A DNA stretch of 38,958 bases from positions 1-38,958 of the IMG/VR virus record IMGVR_UViG_3300029258_001532; one strand, written 5' to 3'. The position numbers and the translations under genes were made by a program. Source of the stretch: a virus. Below the pieces are notes generated by a model. The model was given only the letters and a program-made list of their open reading frames with translations, had not been told where the DNA came from and did no database searches. Positions 6,481-14,023 of the stretch are shown here, piece by piece (within the stretch, counting starts at the first letter, position 1; every line of letters starts with the position of its first letter).

Positions 6481-7227
6481 TTAACTTAATAGATAGTTTT
6501 CGTAGGCCTTATCTATACGCTTTTCAGCTATTTCAAAATATTTTTTATCTAATTCTATACCCGTAAATTTTCGGCCCAAATTTGCGCAAGCTACGCCCGT
6601 CGTGCCGCTCCCCATTGTAAAATCTAAGACGCGATCGCCTGGGTTAGTGTAAGTTTTTATAAGATACTCTATAAGGGCTACTGGCTTTTGTGTAGGGTGT
6701 TGCCCTTTTTGTACCCTCGTAAAAAATAGGACATTATCCGGCATAGATTTATTTATAGGGCATTTTCTAATGCCCTTATTATTTTCCACTTGTTTACCAT
6801 AGCAAGAGCTTGATTTTGTGACCATAGATAAGGGCCTTACATCCTTGCCAGGCTTATCTTTTAGTATGGGATAATATTTTATTTTACCCGTGCCAAATAC
6901 ACTGATATTTTCTGTCTTTTTCATTGGCATTTTCCAAGCGTTTAAATGCCCCGTACTACGATCTTTTTTCCATATCCAATCATATTTATAACTCTTAATA
7001 TTGCTCATCCGTAAGGCGCTACTGAATGGCTCGTTACCAAATAAAACCGCGGCCCCATTAGCTTTTATAAGGTTTTTCAAAGCTGCCCACATTGCCGGCA
7101 AGTCGATCACGGTATCCCACTTACAAGCCGTTGTGCCGTAAGGCGGATCGGTTAAAACTAGATCTATAGAGGCCGCCGGTAATTTCGCCATTTCCTCTAA
7201 ACAATCGCCTTTAATTAAATTAATCAT
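6481..7227 (-). CDS. Beta-class DNA methyltransferase (N6-A or N4-C)
   Basis: A 248-residue amino-methyltransferase. The catalytic motif DPPY is at 27-30 (LTDPPYGT) and the S-adenosylmethionine motif DFTMGSGTTG is near 199-212. That order (motif IV before motif I) marks the beta class, Pfam N6_N4_Mtase. The target-recognition part lies between (about 60-190, with WIWKK and GKQVENN). No restriction partner is nearby, so self-protection or regulation is more likely than a restriction system. The target site cannot be read from sequence. The ATG overlaps the upstream stop by 8 bases through AATGATTAA. Confidence 0.93.
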   Translation of the reverse strand: MINLIKGDCLEEMAKLPAASIDLVLTDPPYGTTACKWDTVIDLPAMWAALKNLIKANGAAVLFGNEPFSSALRMSNIKSYKYDWIWKKDRSTGHLNAWKMPMKKTENISVFGTGKIKYYPILKDKPGKDVRPLSMVTKSSSCYGKQVENNKGIRKCPINKSMPDNVLFFTRVQKGQHPTQKPVALIEYLIKTYTNPGDRVLDFTMGSGTTGVACANLGRKFTGIELDKKYFEIAEKRIDKAYENYLLS

Positions 7228-7435
7228 TTAACGGCCTTTCCTCGGGGTAAGGTAAGGGCTCGTCATACTCGTAATACTCGCACCCGATCCGCACTTCCCA
7301 AACCTCTATACATGTTGTAGCCAGGCGCAGCACGACAATAATAAAGGCCACGCCAAAAACAAACTTAGTGAACCAATTAGTATTAACCCACGTCCAAAAC
7401 CGGGCCGAGTTGTTTTTAAAATATTCCCTTACCAT
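7220..7435 (-). CDS. Small membrane protein (71 aa)
   Basis: A 71-residue protein with one hydrophobic segment (about 24-43, FVFGVAFIIVVLRLA). The N terminus is aromatic and polar, and the tail is acidic and tyrosine-rich (EYYEYDEPLPYPEERP). GAGG lies 8 bases before the ATG. First gene of the leftward operon, coupled to the methyltransferase by an 8-base overlap. No family recognised; the topology suggests a short inside end and an acidic tail on the other face. Confidence 0.7.
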   Translation of the reverse strand: MVREYFKNNSARFWTWVNTNWFTKFVFGVAFIIVVLRLATTCIEVWEVRIGCEYYEYDEPLPYPEERPLND

Positions 7436-7705
7436 GCGGCTATACCTCGTTTTAAAATCGGTGGGCCACTATAAGGGCAGACCCGCTCCCCGCCGAGTAT
7501 TTTTTTAGAAGGTGTTACGACATTTTCCTGCTGGGTGGCGCTACCGCGTGCGATTTCGGCACCCGTTTTTAACCTATAATAAAAAATCACAAAAAGCAAG
7601 AAAAAATATTTTTGATCAATTTGATCTTTTCTATTGACACCGGGATAGAATTAGAATACGTTATTTAGAGGTATTTTCAAAACTCAAAAACAGGAGATCA
7701 AAAAC
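7436..7705. promoter_or_regulatory. Divergent control region between two operons
   Basis: These 270 bases hold no gene and separate the leftward methylase/primase operon from the rightward replication operon. Rightward, TTGACA (7634-7639), a 17-base gap and TACGTT (7657-7662) give a good -35 box with a weak -10 box. A perfect 13-base palindrome GATCAATTTGATC (7614-7626) lies 7 bases before the -35 box and may be an operator. Leftward promoter elements are not clear, though AT-rich sequence at about 7575-7610 could serve. Confidence 0.5.
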
Positions 7706-8401
7706 ATGTCACTAGAAAAAACAATTCAGGAAAACACCGAGGCCGTTAACCGCCTGGCCGTAGGCTTTGCCGCCTTTGCCGCTCAAGTTATAAATGTAGT
7801 GCAAAGCCCGGCAGCCGGGACAAAGGCACCGGCGGCAACGGCAGCACCGGCGACGGTTACAACCCAGGCACCCGCGGCCAAGCGTAAACGCCGTACCAAG
7901 GCCGAGATCGAGGCGGCCCAAGCCACCGAAACCCAGGCAGCACCGGCAGCCGAAAACCCCGTAGACGATCGGGATCCGGCGCTTAAAGAAAAGGCTAAAG
8001 CCAAATGCGCCGAGGTAGGCGAAAAGCTCGGAAAGGCGAAGCTCGCCTTTTTGCTTTCCTGTTTTGGGGCTAAGACTTTTTCGGATGTTAAGCCCGGCGT
8101 CGGTGTATACGCGGATCTCATTAATCGGGCCGATACCATGATCGCCGACGGCGACGACGGCGGGGCCGACGATCTTTTAAACGACGCGCCCGACGACGAA
8201 AAGCCGGCCCCCACTTTCGAGGACGTTAAAACCGCGTTAGAAAAAGTGGCAGATAACCCCGAGCTCGGGCGCACCGAGATAAAAGCGATCCTTTCGGATC
8301 TCGGGGCCGCACGCCTGGGCGATCTCGCCGTTGACAAATACGCCGAGGCCATTAAAAAGGCCGAGGAAATATTAAAAGCCGTAGCCGACGAGGTGGAATA
8401 A
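7706..8401 (+). CDS. Repeat-domain replication-operon protein
   Basis: A 231-residue acidic protein. Residues 1-35 form a helix, 36-90 a low-complexity Ala/Pro/Thr linker with a basic KRKRRTKAEIEA patch. Two related helical units of about 54 residues follow (about 92-146 and 171-224). Each has a helix, an LSxxGA turn (LLSCFGAKTFSDV and ILSDLGAARLGDL) and a final helix. Between them lies an acidic spacer containing DDLL (155-158), a motif that recurs at the ends of three later proteins. Similar tandem units occur in phage replication or recombination cassettes; the exact role is unknown. ATG follows CAGGAGATC. Confidence 0.75.
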   Translation: MSLEKTIQENTEAVNRLAVGFAAFAAQVINVVQSPAAGTKAPAATAAPATVTTQAPAAKRKRRTKAEIEAAQATETQAAPAAENPVDDRDPALKEKAKAKCAEVGEKLGKAKLAFLLSCFGAKTFSDVKPGVGVYADLINRADTMIADGDDGGADDLLNDAPDDEKPAPTFEDVKTALEKVADNPELGRTEIKAILSDLGAARLGDLAVDKYAEAIKKAEEILKAVADEVE

Positions 8402-9708
8402 TGGCCGAGCAGCACGCCAAACTAAGCGCGAGCTCGTCGGCTAAGTGGCTAACGTGCCCCGGGGCGCTCGCCTTAGAGTACATAATAGACGAGCCGGACA
8501 CCGGCAGCCCTTTTGCGCAAGAGGGCACCGCCGGCCACGCGGTTTTAGAAAAAACGCTAGTTAAGGGCGTAGAGCCGTCGGTATACCTTGGCGAGATCAT
8601 GGTAGTAGACGAGGGCACCCCGCAGCAAGCCGAGATCGAGGTTAACCAAGAAATGATCGACGCCGTGGAAGTGGTCACCGATTACGTGCGCCGGCTACGG
8701 GCCCGCTCGGCTTTCTACGAAAAGCGGGTAGACTATAGCCATATAGCGCCCGAGGGTTTCGGCACCGCCGATATATGTTTAGAGGTGTACGAGAAAACCG
8801 CACCGGATACCCGTATTAATACCCTTTACGTGATTGATTTTAAATACGGCAAGGGTGTAAAAGTGGACGCGTTTGAAAATACGCAAGGTATGTTATACGG
8901 CCTTGGGGCCCTTAACACCTTGGATCTACTTTTCGAGCGCGAGATCGAGCGCGTCGTAATCGTTATAGCGCAGCCCCGGGTTGATTCGATTAGCGAGTAT
9001 ACGCTTACGGTAGACGAGCTTAAGGCGTGGGGCGAGGACGTGGCAAAGCCTAAAGCGATCCTTGCCCACGACATATACCAAGCCGCCCAGGAAAAAGGGG
9101 AGATCGTTTTATCCGAATTCGATTTTAACCCCACGGAAAAAGGCTGCCAATGGTGCCAGGGGCGCACGACGGGGCGCTGCAAGGCCCTAGCGAAAGCCGG
9201 TTACGCGGCAGCCGTCGAAGGTTTCACCGATCTAACCGCCGAGGAAAAGGCCGATATAGCCGCCGTAGAGGTTGCCACCAAAGATCCGGCGTTAATGGAT
9301 CTCGACGATATGGCCGCCGTATACCTGGCTATGAAAACCTTTATAAACTTTGCCGGTGCCGTAGAGGATCGGATTAGGGAACTATTGAGCGCCGGCCATG
9401 AGGTGCCGGGCCTGGCCCTTGTCGATACGGAAAGGCCCCGGGCGTGGCGGTTAGACGAGGAAAACACTATTAAGGCGCTGCGCACCGCCGGGCTACAAAA
9501 GAAACACTATGAAAAAATTAACATAGTGTCGCCCACCCAAGCGGAAAAGCTACTAAAGCGAGTAAAACCCAATGAATTTAAAAGGCGTTATCGGCGTTTG
9601 GAGGAAGCGGCGATCCACCGCCCCGCCGGCATGCCGAAAATAGTACAGACAAAAACCAAGGCCGAGCGGGCCGAAGGGCTCGACGAGCTCGACGATCTGC
9701 TTAGCTAA
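8401..9708 (+). CDS. DUF2800 PD-(D/E)XK nuclease
   Basis: A 435-residue protein of the DUF2800 family, related to RecB/Cas4-like nucleases. Visible features: the N-terminal LSASSSAKWLTCPGAL motif, the active-site strand VIDFKYGKG (about 144-152, Asp-x-Lys), ENTQGMLYGLGAL (the usual Gln...Tyr helix), and a later CQWC...GRC cysteine group (about 248-260) that could bind metal or an Fe-S cluster. The family lies beside DUF2815 and family A polymerase genes in many phages and is thought to process DNA ends. The protein ends DELDDLLS. Its ATG overlaps the previous stop by one base (TAATG). Confidence 0.9.
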   Translation: MAEQHAKLSASSSAKWLTCPGALALEYIIDEPDTGSPFAQEGTAGHAVLEKTLVKGVEPSVYLGEIMVVDEGTPQQAEIEVNQEMIDAVEVVTDYVRRLRARSAFYEKRVDYSHIAPEGFGTADICLEVYEKTAPDTRINTLYVIDFKYGKGVKVDAFENTQGMLYGLGALNTLDLLFEREIERVVIVIAQPRVDSISEYTLTVDELKAWGEDVAKPKAILAHDIYQAAQEKGEIVLSEFDFNPTEKGCQWCQGRTTGRCKALAKAGYAAAVEGFTDLTAEEKADIAAVEVATKDPALMDLDDMAAVYLAMKTFINFAGAVEDRIRELLSAGHEVPGLALVDTERPRAWRLDEENTIKALRTAGLQKKHYEKINIVSPTQAEKLLKRVKPNEFKRRYRRLEEAAIHRPAGMPKIVQTKTKAERAEGLDELDDLLS

Positions 9709-9741
9709 AACCCACCACCAAAAACCAAAGGATAAAACCAA

Positions 9742-10329
9742 ATGGGAAAACATACAATAATAAAAGAGGCCCGCTGCTCATTTCCGCAGCTATACGGCAA
9801 AGATACCCGCGACGATCAAACGTTTAACCCGGGTATTACTTTAATACTCGAAAAAGAAAAGCACGCGGCGACTATCGCCGAGGTAAAAGCCGAAATAAAG
9901 GCGGCCATTGCCGGAAACCCCAAGCTAAAAAAGCAAGAGCCCACCGGGGAGCGCCTTTGCTTGCGCCTGCCGGATCGCGACGAGCTCAAATATAAAGCGG
10001 GTAACTTGATCCTAAAGGCCAATAGCCAAAAGCCGCCCCTCGTACTCGACGCGGATCTTAAGGAAATGACCGAAGAAACCGACAAGATCTATAGTGGCTG
10101 CTATGTCAACGCAAAGATCGAAATTTGGGGCCAGGCTAACAAGTGGGGCCGGCGCGTTAACGCCAAATTGATCGCGGTGCAATTCGTTAATAAAGAGGCC
10201 GATAGCTTTGATGGTTCCTACGTCGCGCCCGAAGTGGCCGCCGAGGGTTTCGAGAGCTTGGAAAGCGATCCGAGCGGCGGCGGTTTTCTTGACGACGGCG
10301 ACGGCGACGGCGACGATCTGCTTAGCTAA
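9742..10329 (+). CDS. DUF2815 SSB-like protein
   Basis: A 195-residue protein matching DUF2815: an N-terminal CSFPQLYGKD strand, a helical insert (about 35-60), RLPDRDELKYKAGN and a later IEIWGQANKWGRRVNAKL beta segment. The family is regarded as a phage single-stranded DNA-binding protein of OB-fold type. It carries the tail expected of an SSB: a flexible Gly/Asp run (DDGDGDGDDLLS) at the end. The last residues are the same as those of the DUF2800 protein. AAAGGA and the cluster's standard leader precede the ATG. Confidence 0.88.
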   Translation: MGKHTIIKEARCSFPQLYGKDTRDDQTFNPGITLILEKEKHAATIAEVKAEIKAAIAGNPKLKKQEPTGERLCLRLPDRDELKYKAGNLILKANSQKPPLVLDADLKEMTEETDKIYSGCYVNAKIEIWGQANKWGRRVNAKLIAVQFVNKEADSFDGSYVAPEVAAEGFESLESDPSGGGFLDDGDGDGDDLLS

Positions 10330-10335
10330 TCACCC

Positions 10336-10393
10336 GGGCCGGCGGGCTTAAACACTAATCGGCGGTTTTGTTTTTCGTACCGCCCGCCGGCCC
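10336..10393 (+). other. Perfect 12-bp stem with 34-nt loop before the polymerase gene
   Basis: GGGCCGGCGGGC (10336-10347) pairs perfectly with GCCCGCCGGCCC (10382-10393). The loop includes CGGCGGTTTTGTTTTT. It fills the 81-base gap between the SSB-like and polymerase genes and ends 9 bases before AAGGGA. It has no T-tract after the stem, so a classic terminator is unlikely. An RNA processing, stability or translation-control element fits better. Confidence 0.7.
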
Positions 10394-10410
10394 ACCCCAT
10401 AAGGGACACC

Positions 10411-12414
10411 ATGCAAAAGCTACACATAGATTTAGAAACGTATAGCAAGGCCCCGCTTACCGGTACTAAATCGGTAGGCACCTGGGCGTATAGCTGCCAC
10501 CCCTCGACGCGGGTTTTAATGTTGGCTTGGGCTTTCGACGACGACGAGCCGGCGCTATGGCTGCCGGGCGACGATTTGCCCGATTGGCTAGTTTACGAAA
10601 TAGGCAACGCGCAACGGCCCTATACTTTACCCTTTAAAATTTGCGCGTGGAATGATTTTTTCGAGTATGCTATAATGAAAAACGTTTTAAAATGGCCGGT
10701 GCCCCCGCCTAAATATTGGGAGGACACCGCCGCCAAGGCCGCCGCCCTCGCGCTACCCCGGGGCCTCGGCGACTGCGGCGTAGCTCTTGGCCTGGCAGGC
10801 GATAAGGCCAAGGATAAGGCCGGAAAAAAGCTAATACAACTATTTAGCGTGCCCAAGAAAAGCCAGGCCAGGGCCACCAAGGGCCAATTAATAAGGCAAT
10901 TACCCGAGGATCACCCCGAGCAATTCGAGGCTTTTAAAAAATACTGTATTCAAGACGTGATCGCCGAGCGGGAAATAGATCGCCGGCTGCCGGATCTCCA
11001 AAAGCGCACCCGGCGTTTATGGGAATTAGATCGGGCCGTTAACTTGCGCGGGGTGCCGTTTGACGTGGCCGCCGTGCACGACGCCCGGGCCGTAATAGCC
11101 GACGCCAAAAGCGCGGCCTTGGCCGAGGTTAAACATATGACAAACGGCGAGCTAACCAATATAGCGAGCCGGGGCCAGTTTTTAACCTACATAGAGGACG
11201 CCTATAATATCACGCTAGAAAACGCCCGCAAAGAGTATTTAAAAGCCCAAGCCCGCGAGCTCGCGGATCGGGGTGACGATCTGGCCCGCAAGGCCGCCGA
11301 GCTCATACGGCTACGCCTGCGCGTTTCCAAGAGCTCGCTAGCCAAATACGATAAAATTATAGACATAATAGACGGGGATCGGGCTTACGGGCTCTTACGG
11401 TTTCACGGGGCCTCTACGGGCCGGTGGTCTGGAAATTTATTTCAGCCGCAAAACCTACCCCGGGGCTCGGTAGATATGCCGGATCTATGTATTGAGGTAT
11501 TAAAGCACCGCGACGCCGAGATCGTAGAAATGCTTTTCGGCGACGCCTTAGAGGCGGTTAGCCTATCGCTGCGCGGCATGATCAAAGCGCCCCCGGGCAC
11601 CCGGTTAATAGTCTCGGATTTTAGCCAAATAGAGAGCCGTATGTTAGCGTGGTTAGCCGGCGATAATAGAAAATTAGACGTTTACCGGGATCGCCTCGAC
11701 ATATACAAGGTAAACGCCGCCGCCGCGTTTAAAGTAAATTATGAGGACGTAACAAAAGACCAACGGCAGATCGGCAAAGTTATAGAGCTCGCTTGCGGCT
11801 ACCAGGGCGGCGTAGGGGCTTTTCAGCAATTCGCCAACGTCTACGGCGTAGTTATACCCGACGACGAGGCCGAGGTATTGATCGGCAATTGGCGCACCGG
11901 TAACCCTAAAATTACCTCGTATTGGTCAAACGTAGAAAATACGGCTATTAAGGCCGTAGCCGATCCCGGTACCGTGCAAACGGTTAATAACGTTTCTTTT
12001 AAAGTGATCGGCACCGGTAACGCGAGCTTTTTATTTTGCCGGCTGCCGAGCGGGCGGGCCATAGCCTACCACCGGCCAAGCCTATACGAGAGCAAATTTA
12101 ACCGCATGCAAGTACAGTTTTATGGCGTCGATAGCGCTACCAAAAAATACGGACGCCAAAAAACCTACGGCGGTAAACTCGTGGAAAATATCACCCAAGC
12201 CGCGAGCGCCGACGCTATGATAGACAAGATGTTTTTAGTAGAGCCCGCCGGCTATAAGATTATATTAACGGTACACGACGAGATAGTAGCCGAAGTGCCC
12301 GAGGGCCACGGCTCAATAGAGGATTTTAATAGTATAATGGAAACGCCGCTAACTTGGGCCCCGGGGCTACCGATAGCTGCCGACGGCTACGAGGCTAAAA
12401 GGTATAAAAAATAA
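10411..12414 (+). CDS. Family A DNA polymerase with 3'-5' exonuclease
   Basis: A 667-residue phage DNA polymerase I. The exonuclease metal site is HIDLETYS (6-12, Asp and Glu) with YCIQDVIAERE near 178-188. Polymerase motif A is SDFSQIESRMLAWLAGD (about 401-418), motif B RQIGKVIELACGYQGG (about 454-469), and motif C TVHDEIVAE (about 619-627). All catalytic acids are present. There is no 5'-nuclease domain, as is usual for these phage enzymes. It would copy the phage genome with the primase-helicase and SSB-like protein. The ATG follows AAGGGA. Its stop overlaps the next start by one base (TAATG). Confidence 0.95.
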   Translation: MQKLHIDLETYSKAPLTGTKSVGTWAYSCHPSTRVLMLAWAFDDDEPALWLPGDDLPDWLVYEIGNAQRPYTLPFKICAWNDFFEYAIMKNVLKWPVPPPKYWEDTAAKAAALALPRGLGDCGVALGLAGDKAKDKAGKKLIQLFSVPKKSQARATKGQLIRQLPEDHPEQFEAFKKYCIQDVIAEREIDRRLPDLQKRTRRLWELDRAVNLRGVPFDVAAVHDARAVIADAKSAALAEVKHMTNGELTNIASRGQFLTYIEDAYNITLENARKEYLKAQARELADRGDDLARKAAELIRLRLRVSKSSLAKYDKIIDIIDGDRAYGLLRFHGASTGRWSGNLFQPQNLPRGSVDMPDLCIEVLKHRDAEIVEMLFGDALEAVSLSLRGMIKAPPGTRLIVSDFSQIESRMLAWLAGDNRKLDVYRDRLDIYKVNAAAAFKVNYEDVTKDQRQIGKVIELACGYQGGVGAFQQFANVYGVVIPDDEAEVLIGNWRTGNPKITSYWSNVENTAIKAVADPGTVQTVNNVSFKVIGTGNASFLFCRLPSGRAIAYHRPSLYESKFNRMQVQFYGVDSATKKYGRQKTYGGKLVENITQAASADAMIDKMFLVEPAGYKIILTVHDEIVAEVPEGHGSIEDFNSIMETPLTWAPGLPIAADGYEAKRYKK

Positions 12415-12551
12415 TGAGCCCTAAGATTTTTCCCATAGTTTTAATACTGCTCGACGTTGCCGCCGCTGCCGTGTACGCGGCCCACGGCGACGCCCGGCGC
12501 TTTGTTTACTGGATCGCGGCTGCCGTCCTTACGGCGTCGGTAACCTTTTAA
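12414..12551 (+). CDS. Two-helix small membrane protein (45 aa)
   Basis: A 45-residue hydrophobic protein: a first segment (about 5-23), a short polar turn with HGDARR (24-29), and a second segment (about 31-45). Its small double-pass design with a HGD.RR turn and a YW.AAAVLTA second helix resembles tiny phage membrane proteins often found after polymerase genes (impression, not searched). The ATG overlaps the polymerase stop, so it is coupled to polymerase translation. Function unknown. Confidence 0.65.
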   Translation: MSPKIFPIVLILLDVAAAAVYAAHGDARRFVYWIAAAVLTASVTF

Positions 12552-12562
12552 CCGGGTCTAAT

Positions 12563-12952
12563 ATGGCAAAACCTAAAAGAATACACCCAAGACTAACGCC
12601 AATAACAAAGGCATATGATCACGATAGGCGCGTTAATACCTCTAATTTTACTATCCGCGTGCGGGCTAAATTGGTAATTATCCGCACCGGCTTTTTATTC
12701 GACGGGGCGAGTATACCCCGGGCGGCGTGGTCTATAGTTGGTAGCCCTTTTCAACCTGAATTTGAAGGGCCGGCAATGGTGCACGATCACTTATATAAAA
12801 CGCACCGGATCGCCGGCGATATACTGATAAGCCGGTTAGAGGCCGACAAAATTTTTAGAGAGCTCTTGCGCCTTAACGGCGTGGGGCTAGTACATAGCCA
12901 AATAATCTATAGAGCCGTGCGGCTCGGGGGATCTTTCGCATGGAAACGATAA
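12563..12952 (+). CDS. DUF1353 protein
   Basis: A 129-residue protein of the DUF1353 family. It shows the diagnostic GFLFDGASIPRAAW stretch (about 43-56) and MVHDHLYKTH (about 72-81), with His, Asp and His residues placed as in possible metal or catalytic sites. The family is common in phages and no role is established; a link to peptidase-like or cell-wall functions has been suggested only by sequence. The C-terminal half is helical. It overlaps the next gene by 13 bases. Confidence 0.85.
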   Translation: MAKPKRIHPRLTPITKAYDHDRRVNTSNFTIRVRAKLVIIRTGFLFDGASIPRAAWSIVGSPFQPEFEGPAMVHDHLYKTHRIAGDILISRLEADKIFRELLRLNGVGLVHSQIIYRAVRLGGSFAWKR

Positions 12953-13152
12953 TATTATTTATAGGCGGGGCCCTGGCCGCGCTGCTATCCTTTACTAACC
13001 CCGAGCCCAAGGCCCCGAGCCCCGAGCCCCCGCCGATCCTAACGCCCGCCGACGTGCGCGTTTTTGAGTGGGCCGGCTGCGAGTACCTATATATTGAAAA
13101 TGGCCACCGGGCCGAATTTGTAGCTACTGGAAAGTGCCGCAATGGTAAATAA
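12940..13152 (+). CDS. Membrane-anchored Pro-rich small protein
   Basis: A 70-residue protein: a hydrophobic N terminus (about 4-18), a proline-rich stretch (PEPKAPSPEPPP, about 21-32), then a small compact end with two cysteines (CEYLYIENGHR and GKC). The first part is an uncleaved anchor or signal segment, so the end would face the periplasm or outside. The gene overlaps its neighbours by 13 and 11 bases. A Rz1-like or other envelope role is possible, but no lipobox is visible. Unknown function. Confidence 0.6.
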   Translation: METIILFIGGALAALLSFTNPEPKAPSPEPPPILTPADVRVFEWAGCEYLYIENGHRAEFVATGKCRNGK

Positions 13153-13672
13153 AATTTTACATAGCAGCATAAAGCAAGATTGGGAAACGCCGCAAGCCGA
13201 TTTTAACGAGTGGAATTTAAAATATAATTTCACCTTGGATCCGTGCTGCACTACTAAAAACTGCAAGTGCCCCGACGGCATATATTTTGATCTCGGGGAA
13301 AGCGGGCTAGATCTGCCGTGGGCCGGGCGCGTTTTTATGAACCCACCCTATAACGCCCAAAAATTGTGGATCCCCAAGGCAGTAAAAGAAAGCCGGCGGG
13401 CCGGCGTGGAATTTGTGATCGGGCTACTGCCGGCCCGCACCGATACCGAGGTTTTTCATAACTATATATGGGATCGGCATAGCCACCGCCCGCACCCTTT
13501 CGCGCAAGTGGAATTTTTAAAGGGCCGGCTCGTTTTCGGCTCGGATCAATATTGGGCGAGCGTTTGGGAAGCGGAAACGATCAACGGCAAACCCAATAAG
13601 TTATATAAACAGTATGGAAAGAAAAACGCCGCGCCCTTTCCATCTATGTTAGTTAAGTGGCAATTGGCCTAA
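13142..13672 (+). CDS. Dam-type phage N6-adenine methyltransferase
   Basis: A 176-residue methylase of the phage Dam family (PF05869). It has the N-terminal DWETP (13-17), the S-adenosylmethionine-binding LDPCC (32-36), the catalytic NPPY (67-70) and LLPARTDTEVFH (about 99-110). Relatives such as phage T1 Dam methylate adenine in GATC (family knowledge). GATC is strikingly frequent in this genome, which fits that specificity. A cysteine cluster at 35, 36, 41 and 43 may hold zinc. Its ATG overlaps the previous stop by 11 bases. Confidence 0.92.
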   Translation: MVNKILHSSIKQDWETPQADFNEWNLKYNFTLDPCCTTKNCKCPDGIYFDLGESGLDLPWAGRVFMNPPYNAQKLWIPKAVKESRRAGVEFVIGLLPARTDTEVFHNYIWDRHSHRPHPFAQVEFLKGRLVFGSDQYWASVWEAETINGKPNKLYKQYGKKNAAPFPSMLVKWQLA

Positions 13673-14023
13673 ATGCAAGAGAAACTAATAGAAAAAGACG
13701 GCGTTAAATATGCCGGGGATCGCGGGTGGCTCGTCTATAAGTGGGCCACGCCTGGCCGGGCCGGCGTGCACGATCGATTATTTTTTCAGCGCGGGATCGT
13801 TTTCACTATCGAATACAAGGCGAGCGGCGAGCGGGCCACACCCAAGCAACGGGCCGAGGCTGTTAAATTAAAGTGCGCCGGCGTGCCGGCCCGGTGCTGC
13901 GATAGCGTGCAAAGCTCGCGGGCTTTCATTGATACAATGACCAATCTATTAAAGGAACCCGAGGACGAAATAGCCCTAGCCTTGTGTATGCTCTCGTGCG
14001 ATATTTCGAGCTTTGATCCATGA
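13673..14023 (+). CDS. VRR-NUC nuclease
   Basis: A 116-residue stand-alone VRR-NUC domain of the PD-(D/E)XK superfamily. The active site is visible as GVHDR (Asp34), IEYKA (Glu47 and Lys49) and TPKQ (Gln59). Stand-alone VRR-NUC proteins cut branched DNA such as Holliday junctions, which suits resolution of replication intermediates before packaging. The ATG abuts the methylase stop (TAAATG), and its end overlaps the helicase start by 4 bases (ATGA). This VRR-NUC then SNF2-helicase order is common in phage replication cassettes. A downstream tail (about 90-116) contains two cysteines with no known role. Confidence 0.92.
   Translation: MQEKLIEKDGVKYAGDRGWLVYKWATPGRAGVHDRLFFQRGIVFTIEYKASGERATPKQRAEAVKLKCAGVPARCCDSVQSSRAFIDTMTNLLKEPEDEIALALCMLSCDISSFDP

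Noticed and set aside
6481-7227. Restriction-modification system
   Set aside because: Two methylases are present, but no nuclease gene of restriction type lies next to either; DUF2800 and VRR-NUC belong to the replication cassette.
7783-8415. Minus-strand open frame of 210 codons opposite the 231-residue gene
   Set aside because: It is a composition shadow (Ser/Ala-rich) of the plus-strand gene, which has a good start and operon context.
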